From NCBI GenBank assembly GCA_963750895.1, contig CAVVSD010000001.1:620001-684000 (forward strand): a stretch of 64,000 nucleotides of DNA, read 5' to 3'. Numbering within the stretch: the stretch's first letter is position 1; each line of letters begins with the position of its first letter. Positions 16,004 to 24,890 of this stretch are shown piece after piece. The position numbers and the translations under genes were made by a program. The DNA comes from CAVVSD01 sp963750895 (lineage in GTDB: Bacteria; Actinomycetota; Thermoleophilia; Solirubrobacterales; Solirubrobacteraceae). The notes under the pieces were generated by a model, which was not told the origin of the DNA, searched no databases, and saw only the letters and a program-made list of their open reading frames with translations.

Positions 16004-16964
16004 CGAGCGGATGCCGCGGTCGCGGCGTCTCGTGGCGGTGCTTCGTCTTCCTGCGCGCGTAGACCGCCCGCTGCACCGTGAGCGTGAGCGTCCCGGCGAC
16101 GATGAGCGACAGCAGGTTGATCGCGAGCTGCTCGAGCGAGCCGCGCGCCGACGCCCACTCGCCGTAGGCGGCGGCGACGCCCACGTTGGCGGCGGCAGGG
16201 ATCGTCGTGACGGAGATGAGCACGCCGATGAGGGCGCCGGACTTCGCCGACGTCAGCGACAGGATCCCGGCGATCCCGGCGCAGAAGGCGACGAAGAACG
16301 CGAAGAAGTCCGGGCTGGCGATGATCCTGGACAGGCTGTGGGAGGCGGCGTCGAAGTTCTCGGGACTCGCCCCGATCGCCTTGAACAGCAGGCAGGCGAC
16401 CGTCACGACCGCGATCGCGACCGGGAAGCCGACCGCCAGCGCGAGCAGCGAGCGCAGCGCCAGCGCCGGTCGGCGCTGGACGAGCGCGACGCAGATCCCG
16501 GCGACCGGGCCGAACTCCGGGCCGACGACCATCGCGCCGACGATGAGGATCGGCGTGTCGAGCAGGATGCCGACGGCCGCGATGAGCCCGGCGAGGACCA
16601 TGAACGCGGTGAACGTCCAGTTCAGCTCGGCGGTCTCCGACGTCCGCGACGTCACCTCCTCCCACACGACGGCGTCGGCCGGCGAGCCCTCCGCCTCGCG
16701 GACCGCGCGCTCCATCCGGTCGGAGACGTGGAAGTCGACCTCCAGGACGGAGATCGAGCCGTCGCGCTCCACGCCGAGGTCGCGCAGGTCGCTCAGGACG
16801 ACGGACGCCTCCTCGCGCGCGAGGTCGACGAGGATGAGATCGCCCTCCGGCCGGCGGGCGGCGCCCGGCAGGTGGACGAGGTTGCACGCGGAGGGCTCGT
16901 CGTCGAGCAGCTCGAGGACATCGTCGGCCAGCGCGCCCGGCACGACGATGCGCAGGTGGTACAT
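15993..16964 (-). CDS. DUF389 family membrane protein
   Basis: 323 residues. The first 100 residues are a soluble alpha/beta domain (MYHLRIVVPGALADDVLELL), and the rest is a block of about six hydrophobic helices containing the family signature GAMVVGPEFGPVAGIC and IGVLISVTTIPAAANVGVA. This matches the TIGR00341/DUF389 family, whose function is not established; some members look like transporters. It begins 6 nt after the stop of the 16971-17531 gene, so the two are probably one operon. The C-terminal tail is strongly basic (RRKTKHRHETPRPRH). Confidence 0.85.
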   Translation of the reverse strand: MYHLRIVVPGALADDVLELLDDEPSACNLVHLPGAARRPEGDLILVDLAREEASVVLSDLRDLGVERDGSISVLEVDFHVSDRMERAVREAEGSPADAVVWEEVTSRTSETAELNWTFTAFMVLAGLIAAVGILLDTPILIVGAMVVGPEFGPVAGICVALVQRRPALALRSLLALAVGFPVAIAVVTVACLLFKAIGASPENFDAASHSLSRIIASPDFFAFFVAFCAGIAGILSLTSAKSGALIGVLISVTTIPAAANVGVAAAYGEWASARGSLEQLAINLLSLIVAGTLTLTVQRAVYARRKTKHRHETPRPRHPLVRR

Positions 16965-16970
16965 GGGGCC

Positions 16971-17531
16971 CTAGTGGCGATCCTCGGTCGCCGCCGGCGG
17001 CCGTGACTCCTCGGCCAGCGACGTGAGCGTCAGCGCGCCGCGCGCCGCCTGCTCGAGCACCTCGGTGGCCTCCTCGGCCGAGCGCGCGTACAGCTCGACG
17101 AGCAGGTGGACCGTGATGCGGCTGTCGTCGTCGTGCTTGTGGAAGCGCACGTGCGTGAAGAACTCACGCGTGCCGTGATCGCCGAACGCCGCGTAGGACA
17201 GGTGGTCGCCGGCCTCGGGGCCCGAGCACGTCTCGACCTCGTCGGCGTCCACCGACACCGTGCAGGACGCGACCCACGGCGTGCCGGCGATCATCCGCTC
17301 CCAGCGGTCCTCGATCGGCTCGACGCGGCCGTTGTGGAACCCGAGGTGAGGCTGGTCGTGCATGCACTCCAGGCATTGCACGACCGCCTCCTGAACCTCG
17401 TCGACGGCGTCGGCGCGCTCCCCGGTCTCGGGATCGATGCGATGGATGCCCTCGTAGTGCACCTGCACCTCGAGGTCCGTCGACCAGCATCGGTAGCAGC
17501 GCAACCAGGCGCGAGCGTCCGTTCCGTCCAT
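16971..17531 (-). CDS. Conserved hypothetical protein with two CxxC knuckles
   Basis: 186 residues, no membrane segment. Two cysteine pairs, CYRC near residue 12 and CLEC near residue 53, could form one zinc ribbon. The central part (SYAAFGDHGTREFFTHVRFHKHDDDSRITVHLLVELYA) looks like a compact beta sheet. ATG at 17531 puts the first knuckle near the N-terminus; an open frame extending to 17804 overlaps the oxidase gene and has no family-like content. Sits 6 nt before the DUF389 gene and 25 nt after the VAO flavoprotein gene. I do not recognise a family. Confidence 0.7.
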   Translation of the reverse strand: MDGTDARAWLRCYRCWSTDLEVQVHYEGIHRIDPETGERADAVDEVQEAVVQCLECMHDQPHLGFHNGRVEPIEDRWERMIAGTPWVASCTVSVDADEVETCSGPEAGDHLSYAAFGDHGTREFFTHVRFHKHDDDSRITVHLLVELYARSAEEATEVLEQAARGALTLTSLAEESRPPAATEDRH

Positions 17532-17556
17532 GCTGGAAGTGTAGGAACCTCCTGGG

Positions 17557-19197
17557 TCAGGCCCCCGCGCCGTTCGACCCGTTGTGGCCGTTCGCACTCG
17601 CGCGCAGCTCGCGCATGCGCGCGGGCCAGATGCTCTGCTTGCCCGGCGAGAGGATCCCGTTCGGGTCCAGCGCGTCCTTGATGGTCTCGTTGAAGCGCCG
17701 CTGGGCGTGGTCGCCGAAGGAGTACTGCTCCGTGGCCAGGTCCATGAAGTCCAGGTGCGCGCGGTACTCGCCGTAGCCCTCCTTCGCGGCGGCCAGGACC
17801 GCACGCCGGCACGCGGCGTAGGCCCTCTCGGACTGCTCCACGCTCGCCGTGTCGAACAGCACCATCGTCACGTGGACCATCGACCGCGCGTTGATGGGGA
17901 TGAGCGCGGCCATGTAGTCCAGGCCGCTGGCCTCCATCTCGCGACGCATGAGGTCGCGGACCTGCAACGCGTCCTCGCCGGTCATCGGCAGCACGGGGGA
18001 GAAGCCGATGTGCCCGCCCTGCTCACCGCCGTACCAGCCGGTCATCGCGTTGAGGTCGAGGCTCGGCACGCCGCCCTGCACGCGCTCGCTCGGGTCCTCG
18101 ATGTCGGCGATCTGGTCGGGCGTGTACTTCGAGCCCCAGACGGCCGCGCCCGGGATCGCGGACTCGAACGCGTCCTTGACCTTCGCGTAGCGGTGGTCGA
18201 CGACCGCCTCGTCGCCGTAGAGCGCGAAGCGCATGATCCAGCGCCCGAAGCCCATCTCCTCGCCCATCCGGTCCAGGACGTCCTGGGGGATCGGCGTGTT
18301 CGGATCGTCCCAGTGCTTGGAGCGCTCGGAGAGCACGGCGGCCAGCAGCGTGCCGCTCATGATCTGCGGGTTCATGCGCAGCGTGTCGTCGAGCATGAGC
18401 GTGCGCATGACGTCGGTCGCCACCGCGAGGTCGTCGTCCTTCGGGAGCCGCAGCCACAGCGGCATGTACGTCTCGGGCTCCGGCATGAGCCAGTAGCCCA
18501 TCTTCGTGACGATGCCGTAGTTGGACTGCGTGAACATGAGGTCGGCCGACGGGCCGAGGCTGCGCTTGTAGGTGTGCCAGGCCTTGTTGCCCGGCATCGC
18601 GCCCATGCCGGTGCGCATGAGCTCGCCGTTGGGCAGCACGACCTCCATGCCGCACCACGAGGCCTGGTCGACGCCGTAGGGCATGTAGGTGGCGCCGTTG
18701 TCGAGCGAGTTGCCGACGACGCTGCCCCAGCCGAGGTCGGCGATGGAGACCATGAGCTTGTGCCCGCCGGCCTTGATCGCCTCGTAGAGGTCGAACCAGC
18801 GCACGCCGGGCTCGACGACCGCGTACCCGAGCTTCTCGTTGATCTCGAGCACCTTGTTCATGTTGCGCAGCGAGACGATGATCGACCCGCTCACGCGCGG
18901 GGCGGGGCCGCCGTAGCCGTTGTTGCGGCCCTGGCCGTGGGTCCAGAGCGGGACCTTGGTCTCGTTGGCGATCGCGACGATCGCCTGGATCTCCTCCACG
19001 GTCGTCGGCATGACGACCGCGGAGGCCGCGTAGTCGTCCGACGTCTGGACCTGGAACGGGTCGCGGAACTCGCGCAGCTCGGCGGGGTCCGTGATGACCC
19101 TGTCCGCGCCGAGCGCCGCCGTGAGGCGCTCGATCGCGTCGTCGACGTCGCGCTCGGTCAGACCAGGGGGGACGGGGCGGGTGCCGACCTCGCTCAT
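17557..19197 (-). CDS. VAO/PCMH-family FAD-linked oxidase (4-cresol dehydrogenase flavoprotein-like)
   Basis: 546-residue flavoenzyme. The N-terminal PP-loop FAD domain carries PLWTHGQGRNNGYGG and SGSIIVSLRNMNKVLEIN, followed by GYAVVEPGVRWFDLYEAI. The length and the C-terminal cap (AALIPINARSMVHVTMVLFD, ending with DPNGILSPGKQSIWPARMR) fit 4-cresol dehydrogenase / vanillyl-alcohol oxidase relatives, which oxidise para-alkyl phenols. No cytochrome subunit gene is adjacent, which favours an oxidase. ATG 19197 has GGAGGAGAGAG upstream. The divergent AraC regulator at 19312 is the likely controller, responding to an aromatic substrate (inference). Confidence 0.85.
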   Translation of the reverse strand: MSEVGTRPVPPGLTERDVDDAIERLTAALGADRVITDPAELREFRDPFQVQTSDDYAASAVVMPTTVEEIQAIVAIANETKVPLWTHGQGRNNGYGGPAPRVSGSIIVSLRNMNKVLEINEKLGYAVVEPGVRWFDLYEAIKAGGHKLMVSIADLGWGSVVGNSLDNGATYMPYGVDQASWCGMEVVLPNGELMRTGMGAMPGNKAWHTYKRSLGPSADLMFTQSNYGIVTKMGYWLMPEPETYMPLWLRLPKDDDLAVATDVMRTLMLDDTLRMNPQIMSGTLLAAVLSERSKHWDDPNTPIPQDVLDRMGEEMGFGRWIMRFALYGDEAVVDHRYAKVKDAFESAIPGAAVWGSKYTPDQIADIEDPSERVQGGVPSLDLNAMTGWYGGEQGGHIGFSPVLPMTGEDALQVRDLMRREMEASGLDYMAALIPINARSMVHVTMVLFDTASVEQSERAYAACRRAVLAAAKEGYGEYRAHLDFMDLATEQYSFGDHAQRRFNETIKDALDPNGILSPGKQSIWPARMRELRASANGHNGSNGAGA

Positions 19198-19311
19198 GCT
19201 CTCTCTCCTCCGTGCAGGGAACTGACACCCGACCGTAGGTCGGAGCGGCCTGGGTGTCTTGTACCTCAGCGAACAGTCCTTGGACAGGAGCGGCCGCGGT
19301 ACGGTGCACCC

Positions 19312-20265
19312 ATGTCGCTGGTGTTCGACACCGCGTCGATGGCGCCGGAGGAGCGCTTCGAGGGATGGCAGGAGGCGGCCGCGCGCTGCTTCTTCCCGAT
19401 GGCGATCCACCGCCGCGCGATCGAGCCGTTCGCCGGGCGGATGGTCGGGCACGAGCTGCCGTCGATCGATGTCGTGCGCGTGACGGCGACCCCCAACGAC
19501 TGCCTGCGCACGCCCGGAGGGATCGCCGCGCGCGACCCGGAGCAGCTCCAGCTGCACGTCCTGCGCCGCGGTCGCTGCGAGATCAGCCAGGACGACCGCC
19601 GCGACGTCCTGACCGAGGGTTCGCTGACCACGCTGGACTCGAGCCGCCCGTGGGCGATCCGGGCGGTCGAGCCCTTCGAGCTGCTCGTGCTCGCGGTGCC
19701 GAAGGTGCTGCTGCGTCCGTTCGGCGACGCTCTCGCCGCCGGAACGGCTCGGGCGATCCCGGGCGACGCAGGGCTCGGCAGCCTCATCGTGCCGTTCGCG
19801 CTCGGCCTGGCCGACCGGCTGGAGGACGGCTCGCTCGGGGACGGTCGCGACGAGCTGGGGGAGACGCTGGTCGGCCTGCTGCGCGCGCTCGCGGTCGACG
19901 GCGGCGAGCGGCGCGCTGCGCCCGCGCCGGCCCTGCTGCTGCAGGTCAAGGCGCACATCGAGCGCCATCTCGACGATCCGGCGCTCCGCCCGGGGTCGAT
20001 CGCGGCGGCGCACTTCATCACCACCCGCTACCTGCACCGGCTGTTCGAGGCCGAGGGCTGCACGGTGTCGGAGTGGATCCGTCGCGCGCGGCTGGAGCGC
20101 TGCCGGCGCGACCTGGCCGACCCCGCGCTCGCGGGCGACACGATCCTCGCCATCGCGACGCGATGGGGCATGCCCGACGGCGCGCACTTCAGCCGGATGT
20201 TCCGCGCGACCCACGGCATGAGCCCGCGGGAGTTCCGCGCGCTCAGCGCCGACCTCAGCGCTTGA
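19312..20265 (+). CDS. AraC-family transcriptional regulator
   Basis: 317 residues: an N-terminal ligand domain of the AraC_binding_2 type (FEGWQEAAARCFFPMAIH) and a C-terminal double HTH (VKAHIERHLDDPALRPGSIAAAHFITTRYLHRLF, ending in SRMFRATHGMSPREFR). It has no Shine-Dalgarno; TACGGT (19300-19305) ends 6 nt before ATG, so the message is probably leaderless. It is divergent from the VAO flavoprotein with 114 bp between them, the usual arrangement of an AraC activator and its catabolic target. The last 11 bp overlap a small convergent gene. Confidence 0.9.
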   Translation: MSLVFDTASMAPEERFEGWQEAAARCFFPMAIHRRAIEPFAGRMVGHELPSIDVVRVTATPNDCLRTPGGIAARDPEQLQLHVLRRGRCEISQDDRRDVLTEGSLTTLDSSRPWAIRAVEPFELLVLAVPKVLLRPFGDALAAGTARAIPGDAGLGSLIVPFALGLADRLEDGSLGDGRDELGETLVGLLRALAVDGGERRAAPAPALLLQVKAHIERHLDDPALRPGSIAAAHFITTRYLHRLFEAEGCTVSEWIRRARLERCRRDLADPALAGDTILAIATRWGMPDGAHFSRMFRATHGMSPREFRALSADLSA

Positions 20266-20416
20266 GCAGGACCCACACGAGCGCCACGGCGAAGGCGATC
20301 TGCCCGAAGGTCAGCGCCGTGCCGAGGTTGGCCGCCCCGAGGGCGGCGGCGACGAGCGTGCCGACGATCGCGGCGGCGACGACGATGCCCAGATCGGCGG
20401 CGAACCCGTGGCGCAT
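20255..20416 (-). CDS. Small two-helix membrane protein (53 residues)
   Basis: A short frame starting at ATG 20416. It encodes two hydrophobic segments: roughly residues 9-30 (LGIVVAAAIVGTLVAAALG) and 34-51 (LTFGQIAFAVALVWVLL), joined by a short loop and ending in basic KR. Only a polar MRHGFAAD precedes. The clean two-helix hairpin with correct positive ends is unlikely by chance, although high-GC antisense frames can mimic Ala/Val-rich helices. It overlaps the convergent araC gene by 11 bp. No family recognised. Confidence 0.55.
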   Translation of the reverse strand: MRHGFAADLGIVVAAAIVGTLVAAALGAANLGTALTFGQIAFAVALVWVLLKR

Positions 20417-20510
20417 GCGCGCATCCTAGGAACGCCTGGGGACCCACCTCGGGCGGGCTCTTACGCCCCCGGCGTGGTGTGCGGCCCGCCGAGCACCTGA
20501 GTCCCCGCCG

Positions 20511-21362
20511 ATGAGCGAGCTCGAGTCGATCGACGTCGTGCACGTGGGCAGTCCGCGGGTCATCTGCTGCCACAAGGTCGACGGCGACCTCGTGGACCCC
20601 GGCCCCACCGCGAGCGTCCACACCCTGCTGGAGGCGCTGGGCGACGACGTCCCGCAGCGGCTGCTGCTGACCCACATCCACCTCGACCACGCGGGGGCGG
20701 CGGGCTACCTCGTCCGCAAGTGGCCGCACCTCGAGGTCTGGGTGAGCGAGGTCGGGGCCCCGCACCTCGTCGATCCGTCCAAGCTCGTGAACTCGGCGAC
20801 CCGCCTCTACGGCGACGACATGGACCGCCTGTGGGGCGAGATCGTGCCCGTGCCGCAGGAGAACATCCGGACGTTCGCGGGCGGCGAGGCCGTCGACGGC
20901 TGGCGCGTCGCCGCGACGCCGGGGCACGCGAGCCACCACGTCTCCTACCTGCGCGAGGACGAGGGCTGGGCGTTCGTCGGCGACGTCGCCGGGGTGCGGA
21001 TCATCCCGGCCTACATCACGCCGCCCACGCCCCCGCCGGACGTCGATCTCGAGGCGTGGCAGGCCTCTCTGGACCTCGTGGCGGCCTGGAAGCCGTCCCT
21101 GCTGGCCCTCACGCACTTCGGCACCTACGACGACGTCGAGTCCCACATCGAGCGCCTGCGCGGCGCGATCGTGAGCTGGGGCGAGCTCGCGAAGGTCACC
21201 GACGCGGATGGTTTCGCCGCCGCGCTGCGGGCCGCGGCGAGCTCCGCGGCGGACCCTGCGACGCAGCGTTCGATGGCCGGCGCGGTGCCCCCCGGACAGC
21301 AGTGGGCGGGTCTCGATCGGTACTGGCGCAAGAAGGCCGAGCGGGAGGCCGCGTCGGAATGA
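20511..21362 (+). CDS. MBL-fold metallo-hydrolase
   Basis: 283-residue metallo-beta-lactamase fold protein. The zinc-binding HxHxDH is THIHLDHAGAAGYLV near residue 54, followed by the downstream ligands His in TPGHASHHVSYL, Asp in FVGDVAGVR and His in LALTHFGTYDD. The set is complete for a binuclear site. Family members hydrolyse thioesters, lactones, phosphodiesters or sulfur compounds; the substrate is not visible. clpS follows 19 nt later, but with its own promoter-like hexamer. Confidence 0.88.
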   Translation: MSELESIDVVHVGSPRVICCHKVDGDLVDPGPTASVHTLLEALGDDVPQRLLLTHIHLDHAGAAGYLVRKWPHLEVWVSEVGAPHLVDPSKLVNSATRLYGDDMDRLWGEIVPVPQENIRTFAGGEAVDGWRVAATPGHASHHVSYLREDEGWAFVGDVAGVRIIPAYITPPTPPPDVDLEAWQASLDLVAAWKPSLLALTHFGTYDDVESHIERLRGAIVSWGELAKVTDADGFAAALRAAASSAADPATQRSMAGAVPPGQQWAGLDRYWRKKAEREAASE

Positions 21363-21381
21363 CCGCGCTACGATCCCGCCA

Positions 21382-21669
21382 GTGAGCCAGACCGTCGAGC
21401 TTCCTCGCACGGCCGGCCCAGGCAGCGGCCTGGGCGGGGAGTGGCGCGTGATCGTCCGCAACGACGACCACAACACGTTCGACCATGTCGCGCACACGCT
21501 GGCGGGGACGCTTCCCGGCGTCAGCGTCGACGCGGGCTACCGCTTCGCCGACCGGATCCACAACACCGGCCTGGCGATCGTGTGGAGCGGGCACCTCGAA
21601 GCCGCCGAGCACTACTGGGAGCAGCTGGTCGAAGCGGGCCTCACCATGGCCCCCCTCGAACAGGGCTGA
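21382..21669 (+). CDS. clpS: ATP-dependent Clp protease adaptor protein
   Basis: 95 residues. The ClpS core WRVIVRNDDHNTFDHVAHTL begins near residue 21 and keeps the Asn-Asp-Asp of the N-degron pocket; HNTGLAIVWSGHLEAAEHY is the later conserved strand. ClpS delivers N-end-rule substrates to the ClpA/C-ClpP machine, whose protease subunit is at 14653. It starts at GTG with no Shine-Dalgarno; TACGAT (21369-21374) lies 7 nt ahead, indicating leaderless expression. Found beside an MBL hydrolase and a sigma factor. Confidence 0.92.
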   Translation: MSQTVELPRTAGPGSGLGGEWRVIVRNDDHNTFDHVAHTLAGTLPGVSVDAGYRFADRIHNTGLAIVWSGHLEAAEHYWEQLVEAGLTMAPLEQG

Positions 21670-21719
21670 GACGCAGAAGGCGGCGACACGGCCGCTCTGT
21701 GTCACTAGTCTGACCCTGG

Positions 21720-22511
21720 ATGGCCGACACGCAGCTGTCAGCCCCGGCAGGTGACGGTGCTCGCATCGCACGACGAGAGCGAGAGCTGCTGCGCCGTTAC
21801 CACGAGAAGGGCGACCAGAGGGCCCGCGACCAGCTCGCCGAGGAGATGCTGCCCCTCGCACGGGCGCTGGCGGGCCGGTACACCGGCCGCGGGGAGCCCC
21901 TCGACGACCTCGTGCAGGTCGCGTGCGTCGGGATCATGAAGGCCATCGACGGCTTCGACCTCTCGCGCGACGTGCGCTTCTCGTCCTATGCGACGCCGAC
22001 GGTGCTGGGCGAGATCAAGCGGTACTTCCGCGACAAGACCTGGGCGATGCGGGTCCCACGCGGGATGCAGGAGCTGCAGATCGAGATCGCCAAGGCGCGC
22101 GACAAGCTCACCACCGAGCTCGGCCGCTCGCCGACGGTGCAGGAGATCGCCAACGCCGTGCAGCAGCCCTTCGAGGAGGTCCTGACGACGATCCAGTCGC
22201 AGGACGCCCGCCGCACGCGCTCGCTCGACGAGCCGACGGGCGAGGACGTCACGCTGGCGGACTCGATCGGCGCCGGCGACCCCGAGCTCGGTCGCGCGGA
22301 GATGCGGGTGCTGCTGGACGACGCGTTCGGGGTGCTGTCGGTCCGCGACCGCGAGGTGCTGCGGCTGCGCTTCGGGGAGGACCTCACGCAGACGGAGATC
22401 TCCAAGCGCGTCGGCGTCTCTCAGATGCAGGTCTCGCGGATCATCCGCCAGGCGCTGGTGCGCCTGCGGTCGGACATCGACCGCAAGACCGAGCGGATCG
22501 ACGCCGCCTAG
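21720..22511 (+). CDS. SigB/SigF-type RNA polymerase sigma factor
   Basis: 263 residues with regions 2 to 4 of the group 3 general-stress sigma factors. Region 2: EPLDDLVQVACVGIMKAIDGFDLSRDVRFSSYATPTVLGEIKRYFRD. Region 3 includes RVPRGMQELQIEI and RSPTVQEIANAV. Region 4 ends LTQTEISKRVGVSQMQVSRIIRQAL. TAGTCT (21706-21711) sits 8 nt before the ATG, with GCGACA 17 nt further up, so transcription is probably leaderless. SigB-type factors are usually held by anti-sigma kinases and freed by STAS antagonists; a STAS gene is present at 38370, but not adjacent. Confidence 0.93.
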   Translation: MADTQLSAPAGDGARIARRERELLRRYHEKGDQRARDQLAEEMLPLARALAGRYTGRGEPLDDLVQVACVGIMKAIDGFDLSRDVRFSSYATPTVLGEIKRYFRDKTWAMRVPRGMQELQIEIAKARDKLTTELGRSPTVQEIANAVQQPFEEVLTTIQSQDARRTRSLDEPTGEDVTLADSIGAGDPELGRAEMRVLLDDAFGVLSVRDREVLRLRFGEDLTQTEISKRVGVSQMQVSRIIRQALVRLRSDIDRKTERIDAA

Positions 22512-22514
22512 GGC

Positions 22515-22862
22515 CTAGGCCGAGGCCTGAGCCTCGGCGTGCACGCCGTTGCCGTTGCCGTTGAGCGAGCCGTCGCCCACGATGTCGTTCCAGTTGTAGA
22601 GCACCGGCACCTGGTACCAGCCCGAGCAGGCGGCGCGCATGCTCGCGAACTCCTCGCCGTACCAGTAGGCCTCCCACTGGTCCTTGCGCTCGAAGTCGAC
22701 GATGAACGTGAACCTGTAGAGGTCGTCCTGCGACTGGTAGACGTGCCAGCCCTTCGCGCCGTAGCGCAGGGAGATCGCGCCGATCTGCGAGAGCGCAGCG
22801 GCGAGGTCGTCCTTGCGGAAGGCGGTCGCGTAGAACGGGACGATGACTGCGGTGCCGGCCAT
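22515..22862 (-). CDS. Hypothetical protein, ferredoxin-like alpha-beta fold suspected
   Basis: 115 residues. The pattern VIVPFYATAFRKDDLAAALSQIGAISLRYGAKGWHVYQSQDDLYRFTFIVDF, then DQWEAYWYGEEFASMRAACSGWYQVPVLYNWNDIV, resembles the dimeric alpha-beta barrel monooxygenase-like proteins of unknown role. The tail is Gly/Asn-rich (NGNGNGV). Either ATG 22862 or a TTG at 22880 overlapping the MFS stop could start it; I chose ATG. It follows the MFS pump on the same strand and may be co-transcribed. Not a recognised family. Confidence 0.7.
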   Translation of the reverse strand: MAGTAVIVPFYATAFRKDDLAAALSQIGAISLRYGAKGWHVYQSQDDLYRFTFIVDFERKDQWEAYWYGEEFASMRAACSGWYQVPVLYNWNDIVGDGSLNGNGNGVHAEAQASA

Positions 22863-22872
22863 GGCCGGCAGC

Positions 22873-24438
22873 TTATCCAACGGTTTCCGCGACCGGCATC
22901 GGCTCGGCCGGTGTGGGCGCGGGCGCCTCCGGCGGCGGGGGCGGCGCGTCCCGGCCGACCAGCGCCCAGGCGAGCGCGGCGCTCGCGAGCACCACGACGG
23001 TGCCCACCGTCAGGCCGACCGACAGCGAGCTGACGAACGCCTCCCGGACCGCCGCGGCCACCTCACGCGAGGCGTCTCCGGGCACGACTCCGGCGCCGAG
23101 CCCCTGTGCGAGCGTGTCGCGCGCCGCCGCCGGCGTGCCGGGCAGCAGGGCGTCGAGCTTGTCGCGCCCGACGGTCGTGACGAGCGCCCCGATCGCGGCG
23201 ACGCCGAACGTCCCGCCGACCATGCGCGACATCGTCAGCACGCCGGAGGCGACGCCGGCCTTCTGGCGCGCCACGGAGTTCATCGCCGCGGTGCTCATCG
23301 GCGACATGACGCAGCCGATCCCGAGCCCGAGGACGACGAAGGACCCGACGAGGAAGCCGTAGCCGGTGTCGACGTCGATCCGCGACTGCCAGAACATCGC
23401 GACCGCGACGAGCAGGAGCCCGGTCACGAGCGGGATGCGCGCGCCGATGCGGTCGGTGAGCCGTCCGATGATCGGGCCGAGGGCGATGATGAGCAGGGTC
23501 GTCGGGAGCGTGCGGACGCCCGCCTCGAGCGGGCTGTAGCCGAGGATGTTCTGCATGTAGAGCGTCACGAAGAAGAACGACGCGAGCATCGCGAACGTCA
23601 CGGTGAACGCGACGAGCGACGCGCCGAGGAACGTGGGCGAGCGGAAGAACGCGAAGTCGACCATCGGCGCGCGGACCCGGCGCTCGACGATCGCGAAGCC
23701 GACGAGGCCGAGGACGGCGAGCACGAGCAGCACGATGATCCGCGGCGAGCCCCAGCCCCAGGCGTTGCCCTCGACGAGCGCGAGCACGAGCGACGCGAGG
23801 CCGATGGTCAGCGTCGCGACGCCCGGGAAGTCGACGGTGCGCGCCACCGTCTCGTCGCGCGAGTTCGTCGCCGCGAACAGCGTGACGACGACGCAGACGA
23901 TCGCCACCGGGACGTTGACGAAGAAGATCGACTGCCACGACACGTGCTCCACGAGGAAGCCGCCGAGCAGCGGCCCGATCGCCAGCGCGAGGCCCGAGAC
24001 GCCGGCCCAGGTCCCGATCGCCTTGCCGCGCTCCTCCGGCGGGAACGCGTTGGAGATGATCGACAGGGTCCCCGGCATCATCAGCGCGGCGCCGCTGCCC
24101 TGCAGCAGGCGGCCGACGACGAGCCAGGTCTGCGTCTGCGCGAAGCCGATGAACGCGCTGCTGCAGGCGAACACGACGACCCCGATGAGGAACACCGTCC
24201 GGCGGCCGAAGATGTCTCCGAGGCGCCCGCCGGTCACGAGCAGGACGGCGAAGGCGAGCGTGTACGCGTTGACCGTCCACTCCAGGCCCGCGATCGACGC
24301 GTCGAGGTCGCGCTGGATGGACGGCAGGGCGACGTTCACGGCGGTGTTGTCGAGCATCACCATGAACAGCGCGAAGCACATCGCGCCGAGCGTCCACCAG
24401 CGCCTGTTGTCGTCGTTCAGCCGGAGCCGGCTCGTCAT
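22873..24438 (-). CDS. MFS drug/H+ antiporter, DHA2 (14-helix) family
   Basis: 521 residues. Motif A is in GGRLGDIFGRRTVF and motif C-like glycine repeats in WAGVSGLALAIGPLLGGFL. The N-terminus MLDNTAVNVALPSIQRDL (motif D1) is typical of EmrB/QacA-type multidrug exporters. About 14 hydrophobic segments can be traced. The C-terminal tail is a Pro-rich cytosolic stretch. Its ATG overlaps the stop of the marR gene (ATGA), so it is co-transcribed with and presumably repressed by that regulator. The drug or metabolite exported is unknown. Confidence 0.92.
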   Translation of the reverse strand: MTSRLRLNDDNRRWWTLGAMCFALFMVMLDNTAVNVALPSIQRDLDASIAGLEWTVNAYTLAFAVLLVTGGRLGDIFGRRTVFLIGVVVFACSSAFIGFAQTQTWLVVGRLLQGSGAALMMPGTLSIISNAFPPEERGKAIGTWAGVSGLALAIGPLLGGFLVEHVSWQSIFFVNVPVAIVCVVVTLFAATNSRDETVARTVDFPGVATLTIGLASLVLALVEGNAWGWGSPRIIVLLVLAVLGLVGFAIVERRVRAPMVDFAFFRSPTFLGASLVAFTVTFAMLASFFFVTLYMQNILGYSPLEAGVRTLPTTLLIIALGPIIGRLTDRIGARIPLVTGLLLVAVAMFWQSRIDVDTGYGFLVGSFVVLGLGIGCVMSPMSTAAMNSVARQKAGVASGVLTMSRMVGGTFGVAAIGALVTTVGRDKLDALLPGTPAAARDTLAQGLGAGVVPGDASREVAAAVREAFVSSLSVGLTVGTVVVLASAALAWALVGRDAPPPPPEAPAPTPAEPMPVAETVG

Positions 24439-24890
24439 GCGCCGGCCTCCAGGTCCTCCAGGACGGGGGCGAGGGCGGCGAGGAGCCGCTCGCGGTGCGC
24501 GGGATCGATGCCCTGCGCGAAGGCCTCGAGCGCGTCGCGGCGGGCGTCGTCGAGCCGGTGCACGAGCTCGCGGCCGGCGTCGGTGATCGACAGCCGCTTG
24601 CACCGGCGGTCGTCGGCGTCCTCCCGGCGGTCGAGCAGACCGCGGCGGGCGAGCTGGTCGACGGCGCGGCTGGCGCCGGGGAGCGACAGGCCCAGGCGCT
24701 CGGCGAGCGCCTTGACGGTCGGCTCGCCGTCGGCCGCGGCGGTCAGGGCCTTGAACTGCGTGAAGCTCAGGTCGAGCCGCTCGAACTCGCCGATCAGGCG
24801 GCTGCTCGGGCGCATGGCATGCCCGTAGAACGACGCGAGGCTGTCGGCGAGCGCCGCTGCGCTGTCGGTCTGCATGCCCGTTGCGTGCAT
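24435..24890 (-). CDS. MarR-family transcriptional regulator
   Basis: 151 residues: dimerisation helices at both ends and a winged HTH with PTVKALAERLGLSLPGASRAVDQL and LLDRREDADDRRCKRLSITDAG in the wing. I chose the ATG at 24890: AATACT (24903-24898) is exactly 7 nt upstream, matching the leaderless pattern seen elsewhere in this window. An internal ATG at 24875 is possible. Two palindromes cover the promoter and start codon (24881-24919), so it should repress itself and the coupled MFS exporter until a ligand binds. Confidence 0.92.
   Translation of the reverse strand: MHATGMQTDSAAALADSLASFYGHAMRPSSRLIGEFERLDLSFTQFKALTAAADGEPTVKALAERLGLSLPGASRAVDQLARRGLLDRREDADDRRCKRLSITDAGRELVHRLDDARRDALEAFAQGIDPAHRERLLAALAPVLEDLEAGA

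Noticed and set aside
15264..16062. ClpP as a 470-residue protein with a long Arg-rich tail
   Set aside because: The extension is the map gene read out of frame; a missing base near 15236 is simpler.
17584..19311. A very long N-terminal extension of the AraC regulator
   Set aside because: The frame is antisense to the flavoprotein gene; the leaderless promoter and family alignment place the start at 19312.
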